Assembly (NCBI GenBank): GCA_002299425.1
Contig: DBNW01000060.1
Location: 1-6,010 of the forward strand
DNA: 6,010 nt
Origin: Methylococcaceae bacterium UBA662
GTDB lineage: Bacteria > Pseudomonadota > Gammaproteobacteria > Methylococcales > Methylomonadaceae
Direction: 5' to 3'
The notes under the pieces are model-generated. The model had not been told where the DNA came from. It did not search any database and was given only the letters and a program-made list of their open reading frames with translations. The position numbers and the translations under genes were made by a program. This document shows positions 1-5,397 of the stretch, one piece after another. The first letter of the stretch is position 1. The number at the start of each line of letters is the position of its first letter.

Positions 1-10
1 CAATCTCATT

Positions 11-459
11 TCAGCAGAGGGCGCCACCTTTCATCAAGTCGGGTTGTACACCAGATTTAGTTATAACTCGTTTTTTACTGGCGTAGGCCTTGTCGGCATA
101 CACCGGTTGCTCGGCGCCGGTCAGCAGCTTTTCCAGGGACTTCGAGTCGTGTTCGTTGCCCGGGGTGTAGTCAACGGCCTTGATGAAGCCGTCCTCATCG
201 ACGTTGACAGGCGCCTTATACCCGTAAGTACTGGTCTTCTTGCCGTTGTAGCCTGCTTCTTTGCAGCAGCAAGGCCTTGAACATCAACAGCGGCGGCCAA
301 GGCTTGCTCGCCTTGCTTCTTGGCATGGATGCCGGACATCTGCTGCTCTATCGGCTTCCAATCAATCAATGGGTGAATGCCGTCCAACGCTTCCAAGGCC
401 ACACGGTGCTTGACAAGGGCGTCGCTTAAACTGGTTTGGGCTAGGTTTTTCCAGGACAT
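11..459 (-). pseudogene. IS5-family-like transposase pseudogene (frameshift plus large internal deletion)
   Basis: This would encode a DDE transposase that cuts and joins the IS ends. Three pieces lie in three successive frames. Piece 1 (459-301) starts at the ATG of MSWKNLAQ and reads 53 residues to ...KKQGEQA. An extra T at base 300 then shifts the frame, and piece 2 (299-261) reads WPPLLMFKALLLQ, the usual continuation. Piece 3 (262-71) jumps frame again into KKTSTYGYKAPVNVD, TPGNEHDSKSLEKLL and VYADKAYAS, a later part of the family fold that includes a conserved Asp. The stretch normally between pieces 2 and 3, more than a hundred residues with the first catalytic Asp, is missing. After VYADKAYAS the frame runs into unfamiliar sequence and stops at 11-13, so the C-terminal Glu region is also absent. 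No function is expected. Confidence 0.8.
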
Positions 460-508
460 GGGCTGTTGTTCGGTCTTTGAAAGGCTTATTGTACCCGTTT
501 TGGGGCTT

Positions 509-527
509 GGGGTTGTGCAAAGGTCTC
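509..527 (-). repeat. Terminal inverted repeat of the IS (single end)
   Basis: On the minus strand this reads GAGACCTTTGCACAACCCC. It lies about 50 nt upstream of the transposase ATG, as expected for an IS5-type left end. The three bases just outside (530-528, read TGA) fit the TNA target duplication of some IS5 subgroups, but this cannot be confirmed because the opposite end is absent. I recognised it from memory of family ends, not by pairing with a second copy. Confidence 0.6.
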
Positions 528-529
528 TC

Positions 530-732
530 AAGTAGTACATGAAATCAAGCACTTCACTGGCACTTTTGTCGTAATCGTTGACATAGGATTCTTTGTCCCT
601 ACGAAATTCCCGTAATCCTTTGTAGGCCATACACTGCTCATCGGTCAGCATTTCCATGAATGCCGTTTCTCTTGCTTTGCGCCGTTCAGCTATGGCTTTT
701 ACGTCAACAAGGATCATTTTTGGCATTGCCAC
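530..732 (-). pseudogene. Unrecognised small protein gene, truncated by the IS insertion
   Basis: I do not recognise this protein. From the GTG at 732 it reads VAMPKMILVDVKAIAERRK, then a charged, probably helical stretch (TAFMEMLTDEQCMAYKGL) and ends ...SASEVLDFMYYL where the IS end begins. The frame then continues without a stop through the IS into 121, giving a chimeric 203-codon reading frame of which only about the first 68 codons are not IS-derived. The frame is also open upstream to about 793 (HDYHPDYPLEEFGN), without an ATG. The true start could therefore be the GTG at 732, the ATG at 726 or 717, or an upstream gene part that has been lost. No good Shine-Dalgarno sequence precedes any of these. 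There is no signal peptide and no membrane segment. It lies about 50 nt after the end of the second antitoxin remnant. Confidence 0.45.
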
Positions 733-784
733 GTCCGAAAAATAACAATTACCAAACTCTTCAAGCGGATAATCAGGGTGGTAA

Positions 785-1013
785 TCATGCGTGAATTTCT
801 AAACGCGCTATCGGTATGCGTGGTTTTTGCCGCGCTTGCCATAAGTCGTAGTTTGCTTGCATGTGTAGCCAGCTTTCCGCGCTGCCACCTAACGTAACGG
901 CAAGCCTTAACGCCATTTCCGGCGATATTGCCGCCCTGCCGTTCAGGACACGGGACAAAGCGGCACGGGTAACGCCGATCTGTAGGGTGTGGTGGGTTGT
1001 GCTGTTGTGTCAT
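785..1013 (-). pseudogene. Second HigA-type antitoxin remnant (internal deletion, frameshift)
   Basis: An XRE-type helix-turn-helix antitoxin of the HigA/VapI family, broken in the middle. The 5' part (ATG at 1013) reads MTQQHNPPHP, the typical family opening that normally continues GE.L. After CCT ACA the sequence jumps by one frame to IGVTRAALSRVLNGRAAISP (from 979), the recognition-helix region. It continues EMALRLAVTLGGSAESWLHM and QANYDLWQARQK to a stop at 785. About 20 to 25 residues covering the start of the HTH domain are missing, and the two halves are out of frame, so no normal antitoxin can be made. It differs from the intact neighbour (VLNGRAAISPEMAL against IVKERRAITPDTAL), so it is a separate lineage and not a recent duplicate. 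No toxin gene stands before it. Its ATG overlaps the stop of the intact higA as ATGA. Confidence 0.8.
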
Positions 1014-1390
1014 GGGTGCGCACTTAATACATTGCAACCAGAACCGCGTGGCAACACTTCGCGCTGTATGGCGGGCAGGGTGTTTTGTTGGGCAAGGCGC
1101 AAATCATAAGCTGTTTGCAGGTTGAGCCAGAACTGGGCTTCGCCGCCAAAATAACGCGCCAAGCGCAAGGCGGTGTCGGGCGTGATGGCACGGCGTTCTT
1201 TGACAATTTCATGAAGGCGGGTGGCGGGTACACGCAAAGCCAAGGCCAGCGCATTGACACTCATATTGAGCGGTAACAAAAACTCTTCCCGCAGAATTTC
1301 GCCGGGATGGATAGGGTTCAATTTGCTAAGATGGCTGTCGGCAACGTCCGAAAAATCAAGGGTGTCCAAATCTTCAATACGGATAGTCAT
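1010..1390 (-). CDS. higA: HigA antitoxin (XRE-family DNA-binding), intact
   Basis: Antitoxin of the type II HigB-HigA module: it binds and neutralises HigB and represses the operon by binding the operator upstream of higB. It has 126 residues. An N-terminal extension (1-24, MTIRIEDLDTLDFSDVADSH) precedes the family core NPIHPGEILREEFLLPL (25-41). The helix-turn-helix lies about 44-70 (SVNALALALRVPATRLHEIV), followed by TPDTALRLARYFGG and FWLNLQTAYDL. The natural family end is near REVLPR (110-115); the last 11 residues (GSGCNVLSAHP) look like read-on into neighbouring DNA. The ATG at 1390 is 12 nt after the higB stop and has a good Shine-Dalgarno sequence (AAAGGAA, about 8 nt upstream), so it can be translated independently of the toxin. 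Family is sure; the exact partner specificity is inferred from adjacency. Confidence 0.93.
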   Translation of the reverse strand: MTIRIEDLDTLDFSDVADSHLSKLNPIHPGEILREEFLLPLNMSVNALALALRVPATRLHEIVKERRAITPDTALRLARYFGGEAQFWLNLQTAYDLRLAQQNTLPAIQREVLPRGSGCNVLSAHP

Positions 1391-1402
1391 GGTGGCGTTC
1401 CT

Positions 1403-1684
1403 TTAGTGGTAATCAATAATTTCAACATCGTAGGCATGTCCGTCCTGAAAACGAAAACAGACACGCCATTGCTCATTAATGCGTAGGCTATGCTGTCCGG
1501 CACGGTCACCGCGTAGAACTTCTAAGCGATTGCCCGGTGGCACACGCAAATCATCCAAGCGTACCGCCTGATCCAACAAAACCAATTTTCTCCGTGCTGC
1601 TTGCAACACATCAGGTGGAATTTTGCGCACCCTTTCATTGGCGAATACGGCGGCAGCGGTTTTGTCAGCAAAAGTCTTAATCAC
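1403..1684 (-). CDS. higB: HigB toxin, RelE-superfamily ribosome-dependent mRNA interferase
   Basis: Toxin of the module: HigB proteins enter the ribosomal A site and cut mRNA, arresting growth until HigA binds them. It has 93 residues, the normal length. It opens MIKTFADK and carries the family block LDDLRVPPGNRLEVLRGDRA (43-62), then GQHSLRINEQWRVCF (63-77), and ends VEIIDYH. The final Asp-Tyr-His (91-93) matches the C-terminal catalytic residues known from Proteus HigB. The His at position 54 of that protein appears replaced by Glu in the NRLE motif, which from memory is common in this branch. The start is GTG at 1684, chosen because IKTF is the canonical opening and no ATG lies nearby. 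No Shine-Dalgarno sequence precedes it. The gene seems undamaged, so with higA it forms a potentially working operon, toxin first as usual for hig. Confidence 0.93.
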   Translation of the reverse strand: MIKTFADKTAAAVFANERVRKIPPDVLQAARRKLVLLDQAVRLDDLRVPPGNRLEVLRGDRAGQHSLRINEQWRVCFRFQDGHAYDVEIIDYH

Positions 1685-1690
1685 GGGCCA

Positions 1691-1719
1691 ATATTATTAC
1701 GCTTTGCGTAATTCGTCCA
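1691..1719 (-). promoter_or_regulatory. higBA promoter
   Basis: On the minus strand: -35 box TGGACG (1719-1714, four of six matches to TTGACA), a 17-nt spacer (1713-1697), and -10 box TAATAT (1696-1691, close to TATAAT). The boxes lie just upstream of the higB start. About 7 nt below the -10 box is position 1684, the first base of the higB GTG, so transcription may begin at or within a base or two of the start codon. Confidence 0.6.
1696..1712. promoter_or_regulatory. Palindromic candidate HigA operator inside the promoter spacer
   Basis: ATTACGC-TTT-GCGTAAT is a perfect inverted repeat of 7-bp arms with a 3-bp centre. It fills almost exactly the spacer between the -35 and -10 boxes of higBA and touches the -10 box. 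HigA dimers are known to bind short palindromes upstream of hig operons, so this is the natural operator candidate. A repressor bound here would block polymerase directly. Binding itself is inferred. Confidence 0.65.
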
Positions 1720-1734
1720 GCGTTTAACATTTGA

Positions 1735-2012
1735 CTACAAGCCAATATCGGGTATGCGGTGCATCGCCACAAGCGTTGTGAGTCGATGATGTCGGTGTAG
1801 ATTTGGGTGGTTTTTAGTCCCGAATGCCCCAGCAATTTGGACACGGTGTAAATGTCTGTCCCCATTGTGAGCTGGGTGACGGCAAAGGTGTGTCGGGAAG
1901 CATGGAAGGTGATGTGCTTACTGATGCCCGCCGCCATGCACCAGCGTAGCAGCTCGGTGTTCATGTAGGCCGAATAGCGCAACCCTGTAAAAAGGTGTAA
2001 AAATAACACCAT
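1735..2012 (-). pseudogene. Tyrosine recombinase (phage integrase) remnant with internal deletion
   Basis: C-terminal catalytic domain of a site-specific tyrosine recombinase, the enzyme that moves integrative elements. From the ATG at 2012 it reads MVLFLHLFTGLRYS, which contains the box I arginine motif (TGLRYS). It passes in the same frame straight to AYMNTELLRWCMAAGISKHI, then FHASRHTF (HxxR of box II), KLLGHSGLKTTQIY (GH and the catalytic Tyr) and TDIIDSQ. The 80 to 100 residues that normally separate box I from box II, including the beta-hairpin lysine, are missing, as is the N-terminal DNA-binding half. After DSQ one extra base shifts the frame: the natural ending LVAMHRIPDIGL with stop at 1735-1737 is out of frame, while the open frame runs on to 1677 and overlaps higB. 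It is inactive as it stands. It probably belonged to the element that brought in the toxin-antitoxin genes. Confidence 0.82.
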
Positions 2013-2051
2013 AAAAAGCGAAAGAAGGGCAAACAGGAATGGGATAAAATC

Positions 2052-2085
2052 GCTAAACTTATTGTTGTATTTAACTTTGTTTAGC
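2052..2085. repeat. Short inverted repeat downstream of mnmE (weak terminator candidate)
   Basis: GCTAAAC (2052-2058) and GTTTAGC (2079-2085) pair as a perfect 7-bp stem around a 20-nt AT-rich loop, about 25 nt past the mnmE stop. It is the only hairpin I see between mnmE and the integrase remnant, so it might end the rpmH-mnmE transcript. The stem is AT-rich, the loop is large and no clean U run follows on the minus strand, so the terminator reading is weak. The rest of this gap (2013-2110) is AT-rich and shows nothing else I can name. Confidence 0.3.
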
Positions 2086-2110
2086 TCTTATTTGTTGTTG
2101 TTTTGTTACT

Positions 2111-2128
2111 TCACTTTCCGATGCAGAA
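2111..2128 (-). other. mnmE 3' end, candidate island attachment site
   Basis: The last 18 nt of mnmE read TTCTGCATCGGAAAGTGA, encoding FCIGK and the stop. The same 18-nt part of mnmE (also called trmE or thdF) is the attachment site used by Salmonella genomic island 1 and related islands, and this version agrees with that site at most positions as I remember it. Accessory DNA with an integrase remnant starts right after it. I found no second copy in the window, so use of the site here is inference. Confidence 0.35.
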
Positions 2129-3454
2129 ACTGGAAAAAATCTTTCCCAGTAAATCATCGGGACTAAACTGGCCGGTAATCTCCGCTAGATGGTTTTGAGC
2201 TTGCCGCAGGTCCTCTGCGGCCAAATCGCCTGCGCGATGTTGAATATGGCTGAGTGCCGAACCGATGGCATTTAGGGCCTGTTGTAACGCCTCAAGGTGG
2301 CGGGTGCGGGCAGTGAATACCTGTTCACAGGCCGCGTTGTAGCCTGCACATTCCTTTAAGTGCTCCTTTAGTAAAAAGATGCCGGCCTCGGTTTTGACGG
2401 ACAAATAAATTTCCGTCCCCTGTCCGGTTTTTTTGATGATCGGCGGCAAACCCAGTAAATCTATTTTGTTGTAAACCCGGATTACTTCCAAGTGGCCAGG
2501 CAAATCGGTGCCTAGCGTCTGCGGTGATAAATCGGTGACATCGATCAAAAACAGGATTTTGTCGGCCTTATTAATTTCCGCACGGGTGCGGCGTATACCT
2601 TCTTGTTCGACGGCATTGCCAGCATCCCTTAAACCGGCGGTATCGATGAGATTAAGCGGCATGCCGTCCAGTTCGATGCGCTCCCTCACAACATCCCGAG
2701 TGGTCCCGGCCATGTCGTTGACAATAGCCGCCTCATGACCTGCCAAGCAATTAAGCAAGCTAGACTTTCCGGCATTAGGCTTGCCCGCGATAACCACGTT
2801 CATGCCGTTCTGCAATAGCCGCCCTTGCCTCGCTGTTTGCTGAATTTTTCTGACCCTATTCATCAAACCAATCATGCGGTCTTGAATCACGCCATCGCCG
2901 AGAAAATCAATGTCTTCATCAACAAAGTCAATAGCGGCCTCAATATAAACCCGCAGCTCCGTGAGCTCTTCTAACAGTTCGTTGATGTACCTAGAGAACA
3001 GGCCCTGCAGGGAGTTCTGGGCAGAACGGGTCGCCTGCTCGGTGCTAGCGTTGATCAAATCGGCCACCGCCTCTGCCTGCGCCAAATCCAGCTTGCCGTT
3101 CAGGTACGCACGTTCGGTAAACTCGCCAGGAGCCGCCAGACGAGCACCTAAGGCCAACACCCGTCTAAGCAGCATGTTAAGCACGACACTGCCACCGTGA
3201 GCCTGTAGTTCCAGGACATCTTCGCCAGTGTACGAGGCTGGGGATGGAAAAAACAAGGCAATACCGGTATCAATGACACGGCCGTCCTGATCTTTGAAGG
3301 GGACAAAATGGGCAGTTCTTGCTGCCAATGGTTTATGGCAAATTTGCTCGGCTATGTCTTCGGCCAGGAAACCGGATATACGCACAATCCCGACACCGCC
3401 ATTGCCCGCTGCGGTGGCGATGGCGGCGATGGTATCGGGGAACTCAACGACCAC
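2111..3454 (-). CDS. mnmE: tRNA uridine-5-carboxymethylaminomethyl modification GTPase MnmE (TrmE)
   Basis: With MnmG (not in this window), MnmE modifies the wobble uridine (position 34) of certain tRNAs, using GTP hydrolysis and a folate-derived one-carbon unit. It has 447 residues, close to the usual 450 or so. The N-terminal folate-binding domain is about 1-118 (GGVGIVRISG, PASYTGEDVLELQAHGG, APGEFTERAYLNGKLDL). A helical domain surrounds an inserted G domain: P-loop GKPNAGKS (224-231), K-loop TTRD (251-254), DTAGLR (271-276), NKID (329-332) and a G5-like SVKT (352-355). The C-terminus ends in the family signature FSSFCIGK with its conserved Cys444. The start is GTG at 3454: the yidC stop TAG lies in the same frame one codon upstream, so no earlier start is possible. 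The gap to yidC is 3 nt, implying translational coupling. The gene is intact. Confidence 0.98.
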   Translation of the reverse strand: MVVEFPDTIAAIATAAGNGGVGIVRISGFLAEDIAEQICHKPLAARTAHFVPFKDQDGRVIDTGIALFFPSPASYTGEDVLELQAHGGSVVLNMLLRRVLALGARLAAPGEFTERAYLNGKLDLAQAEAVADLINASTEQATRSAQNSLQGLFSRYINELLEELTELRVYIEAAIDFVDEDIDFLGDGVIQDRMIGLMNRVRKIQQTARQGRLLQNGMNVVIAGKPNAGKSSLLNCLAGHEAAIVNDMAGTTRDVVRERIELDGMPLNLIDTAGLRDAGNAVEQEGIRRTRAEINKADKILFLIDVTDLSPQTLGTDLPGHLEVIRVYNKIDLLGLPPIIKKTGQGTEIYLSVKTEAGIFLLKEHLKECAGYNAACEQVFTARTRHLEALQQALNAIGSALSHIQHRAGDLAAEDLRQAQNHLAEITGQFSPDDLLGKIFSSFCIGK

Positions 3455-3457
3455 CGG

Positions 3458-5170
3458 CTATTGTCCGGCAATTTGTTTCGTGATGTACCACTGTTGCAGA
3501 ATCGACAACGTGTTGTTGACCACCCAGTACAACACGAGGCCGGCTGGAAAAAACAAAAAGAACACGGTAAACACCACCGGGAACATAGCCATAACTTTAG
3601 CCTGCACCGGGTCAATGGGCGCCGGGTTCAAAAGTTGTTGGATTTTCATGGTCAATCCCATGATCAATGGCAAGACATAAAAAGGGTCTTGCACAGACAA
3701 ATCCTGAATCCAGAACACAAAAGGTGCCTGTCTAAACTCGACTGTCTCACTAAGAACCCAATACAGGCACATGAATACGGGAATTTGCACCAGTACCGGC
3801 AAGCAACCTCCTAGCGGGTTGACCTTTTCTTTTTTGTACAACGCCATCATTTCACTGTTAAAACGCATTCGGTCGTCTTTAAAACGCTCTTGCAAATCTT
3901 TAAGCCGAGGCTGGATTTTGCGCATTTTGGCCATGGATTTGAAACTGGCCTGTGACAGCGGGAAAAACAGCAACTTAATGCACAAGGTGACGCCAATAAT
4001 CGCCACGCCCCAGTTGCCGGTAATAGCGTGCAATTGGTTCAGCAACCAGTAGATAGGTTTCCCAATAAAGGTGAGCACGCTGTAGTCGACAGTCAGCTCA
4101 AGCCCCTGCGCTACTTGCGCCATGACCGGTTGGATTTTTGGCCCGGCAAACAAACGGGAAGTGAAGCTTGCCGTACCGTTAGGTGCTACGGCAACCACCG
4201 GGGAGTAAGAACCAATGACAAAATGACCGTCTTGCAGTGCTTTAGTGTAGAAATGATTTTCTTGGTCTACCGGCGGAATCCACGCGGAAGCAAAATAATG
4301 CTGGATCATCGCCGTCCACCCACCCTGGGTGGAAACGGCCAAATTCTCGCTGGCCATATCATCGAAACTTATTTTTTGGTATTTTTCCTGCTCGGTATAA
4401 ATGACACCGCCGCTAAACGCTTGCATGCCCCCGGTTAAAAAATTGCCCGTCTCCTCTTGAAGAGGCAGGCGCTGCAATTGCCGGTATTGGCGAATTGACC
4501 AGGGCTGGTCGGTTTGGTTTTTGACATCATGCGTTACCGTAATATCGTAGCGGCCTCGCTTGAAGGTGAAGGTTTTAGTCACACTCAACCCGCCCCCATC
4601 CGTCCATGTTAAGGGCACTACCAAGGAGTCTTGGCCCGGCTGCAAGCTGTAGGTTTGTTGTGCCGACGTAAACAACGTGTAGTGATTGGGGGCGACGGCG
4701 CTAGCATGGGTAGCAATTAGGCCACTTTGGGCTAGGAACAACTGCTCCGGGTCCGCATTAAACAGCCTGACCGGGGCACGGTTTTTTTCGGCCAGCGGCA
4801 ATCCAACCAACTCGCGCAACCCGTTTACGGCGGTGTTATCTCGTTCCATCGGGTAAGCCAGCAAATCCAGGTTACGCAGCGTACCGCCTCGGGAATCAAC
4901 TTCTACAGCGATAACATCTGTTCTAACCGTAATGATATCGGTTGCCGGGGCCTGGTCTAGCCTTGCCGGCAAACCTGGCAGTGCTTGGCCAGGGGCGGTA
5001 GCTTCAGCTTGGTTGGCGACCTGAGGCAAATCCTCCCTGGCAGGTTCGGTAACCGTTTTATCAACTTCTGCTACCTGCGGTTTAGGGCCGTAATCGGCCT
5101 CCCACGCTTGCATCATTAGTAGGATCAGCATGGCAAACACCACAACCAACACGAATCTTAAATTATCCAT
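3458..5170 (-). CDS. yidC: Membrane protein insertase YidC
   Basis: Inner-membrane insertase (Oxa1/YidC/Alb3 family) that places membrane proteins in the bilayer, alone or with SecYEG. It has 570 residues, within the Gram-negative range. TM1 is about 6-21 (FVLVVVFAMLILLMM), followed by a Pro/Ala-rich linker to about 75. The periplasmic P1 beta-sandwich spans about 79-345 (VEVDSRGGTLRNLDL, HYFASAWIPP). The conserved core begins near 365: GNWGVAIIGVTLCIKLLFFP with Lys399 where E. coli has the groove Arg366, then the cytoplasmic coiled hairpin SMAKMRKIQPRL...MMALYKKEKVNPLGGC (412-456), and TM segments near 458-473, 495-513 and 528-553 ending VLYWVVNNTLSILQQWYI. The ATG at 5170 lies 2 nt after the yidD stop, and the stop lies 3 nt before mnmE, so the gene is in the middle of a tight operon. 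Confidence 0.98.
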   Translation of the reverse strand: MDNLRFVLVVVFAMLILLMMQAWEADYGPKPQVAEVDKTVTEPAREDLPQVANQAEATAPGQALPGLPARLDQAPATDIITVRTDVIAVEVDSRGGTLRNLDLLAYPMERDNTAVNGLRELVGLPLAEKNRAPVRLFNADPEQLFLAQSGLIATHASAVAPNHYTLFTSAQQTYSLQPGQDSLVVPLTWTDGGGLSVTKTFTFKRGRYDITVTHDVKNQTDQPWSIRQYRQLQRLPLQEETGNFLTGGMQAFSGGVIYTEQEKYQKISFDDMASENLAVSTQGGWTAMIQHYFASAWIPPVDQENHFYTKALQDGHFVIGSYSPVVAVAPNGTASFTSRLFAGPKIQPVMAQVAQGLELTVDYSVLTFIGKPIYWLLNQLHAITGNWGVAIIGVTLCIKLLFFPLSQASFKSMAKMRKIQPRLKDLQERFKDDRMRFNSEMMALYKKEKVNPLGGCLPVLVQIPVFMCLYWVLSETVEFRQAPFVFWIQDLSVQDPFYVLPLIMGLTMKIQQLLNPAPIDPVQAKVMAMFPVVFTVFFLFFPAGLVLYWVVNNTLSILQQWYITKQIAGQ

Positions 5171-5172
5171 TC

Positions 5173-5397
5173 TTATTTACCCAATTTTTCTGGAACAGGA
5201 TCGATGCCGCCCTCGTGGAACGGGTGGCATTTCAGTAATCGTTTTAGCGTAAGGTAGCAACCTTGCAACGTGCCATGGCGTTCTATGGCTTCCAGCGAAT
5301 AACTTGAACAGCTTGGGTAAAAACGGCAGTGGTTACCTAGCAGAGGGCTGATGAAGAGCTGGTAGCCTTTTAGAAAAATTAGGAGTATTGCGCGCAT
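5173..5397 (-). CDS. yidD: Membrane protein insertion efficiency factor YidD
   Basis: Small membrane-associated protein that assists insertion of inner-membrane proteins together with YidC; its exact mechanism is not settled. It has 74 residues, slightly shorter than the E. coli protein of about 85 because of a shorter C-terminal tail. It opens with an amphipathic or hydrophobic helix (MRAILLIFLKGYQLFISPLL), followed by the family signature CRFYPSCSSYSLEAIERHG (24-42) and RLLKCHPFHEGGIDPVP (53-69). The three conserved cysteines are at 24, 30 and 57. The ATG lies 19 nt inside the end of rnpA, in another frame, an overlap typical of this gene pair and a sign of coupled translation. The stop is 2 nt before yidC. 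Confidence 0.96.
   Translation of the reverse strand: MRAILLIFLKGYQLFISPLLGNHCRFYPSCSSYSLEAIERHGTLQGCYLTLKRLLKCHPFHEGGIDPVPEKLGK

Larger units (their letters stand above)
1..527 (-). mobile_element. Partial, decayed IS5-family-like insertion sequence, left edge outside window
   Basis: This stretch holds one terminal repeat (509-527), a short leader and a transposase reading frame broken in several places. The element enters from position 527 and runs leftward. Its other terminal repeat is not seen, so it lies beyond base 1 or has been lost. The terminal sequence begins GAGACCTTTGCA, and the transposase style (N-terminal SLSDALVKH...LIDWKPIE, a PPLLMFKALLLQ segment, then YGYK and VYADKAY blocks) is that of IS4/IS5-superfamily elements. 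The subgroup is not resolved. The outermost 60 bases or so (11-70) no longer read like transposase and may be a further junction. The element cannot be autonomous. Confidence 0.75.

Noticed and set aside
714..1037. Open frame of 107 codons on the minus strand starting MQCIKCAPMTQQHNPPHP
   Set aside because: Only its first part (MTQQHNPPHP) is real, being the start of the broken second antitoxin. After the frame-breaking deletion the rest is the wrong frame of the HTH region, so it is not a gene of its own.
731..1357. Direct 13-bp repeat ACGTCCGAAAAAT at 731-743 and near 1345-1357
   Set aside because: I considered it as a recombination or attachment repeat. Both copies lie within reading frames (encoding FSDV), flanks diverge at once, and a 13-bp match is not very unlikely by chance in 6 kb.
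1677..1734. Apparent C-terminal extension of the integrase frame overlapping higB
   Set aside because: It results from a one-base frameshift before the natural stop at 1735; the sequence is really the intergenic promoter region of higBA.
1687..1748. Repeat GCCAATAT at 1687-1694 and 1741-1748
   Set aside because: It is only 8 bp, with one copy in the integrase tail and one below the higBA promoter; chance is sufficient.
3308..3814. Long plus-strand open frame opposite mnmE and yidC
   Set aside because: It lies antisense to two strongly recognised genes, has no family features and is rich in His and Gln as expected for a shadow frame.
4028..4438. Plus-strand open frame of 136 codons opposite yidC
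   Set aside because: It is a shadow of the YidC periplasmic domain with no ribosome-binding site and no recognisable motif.
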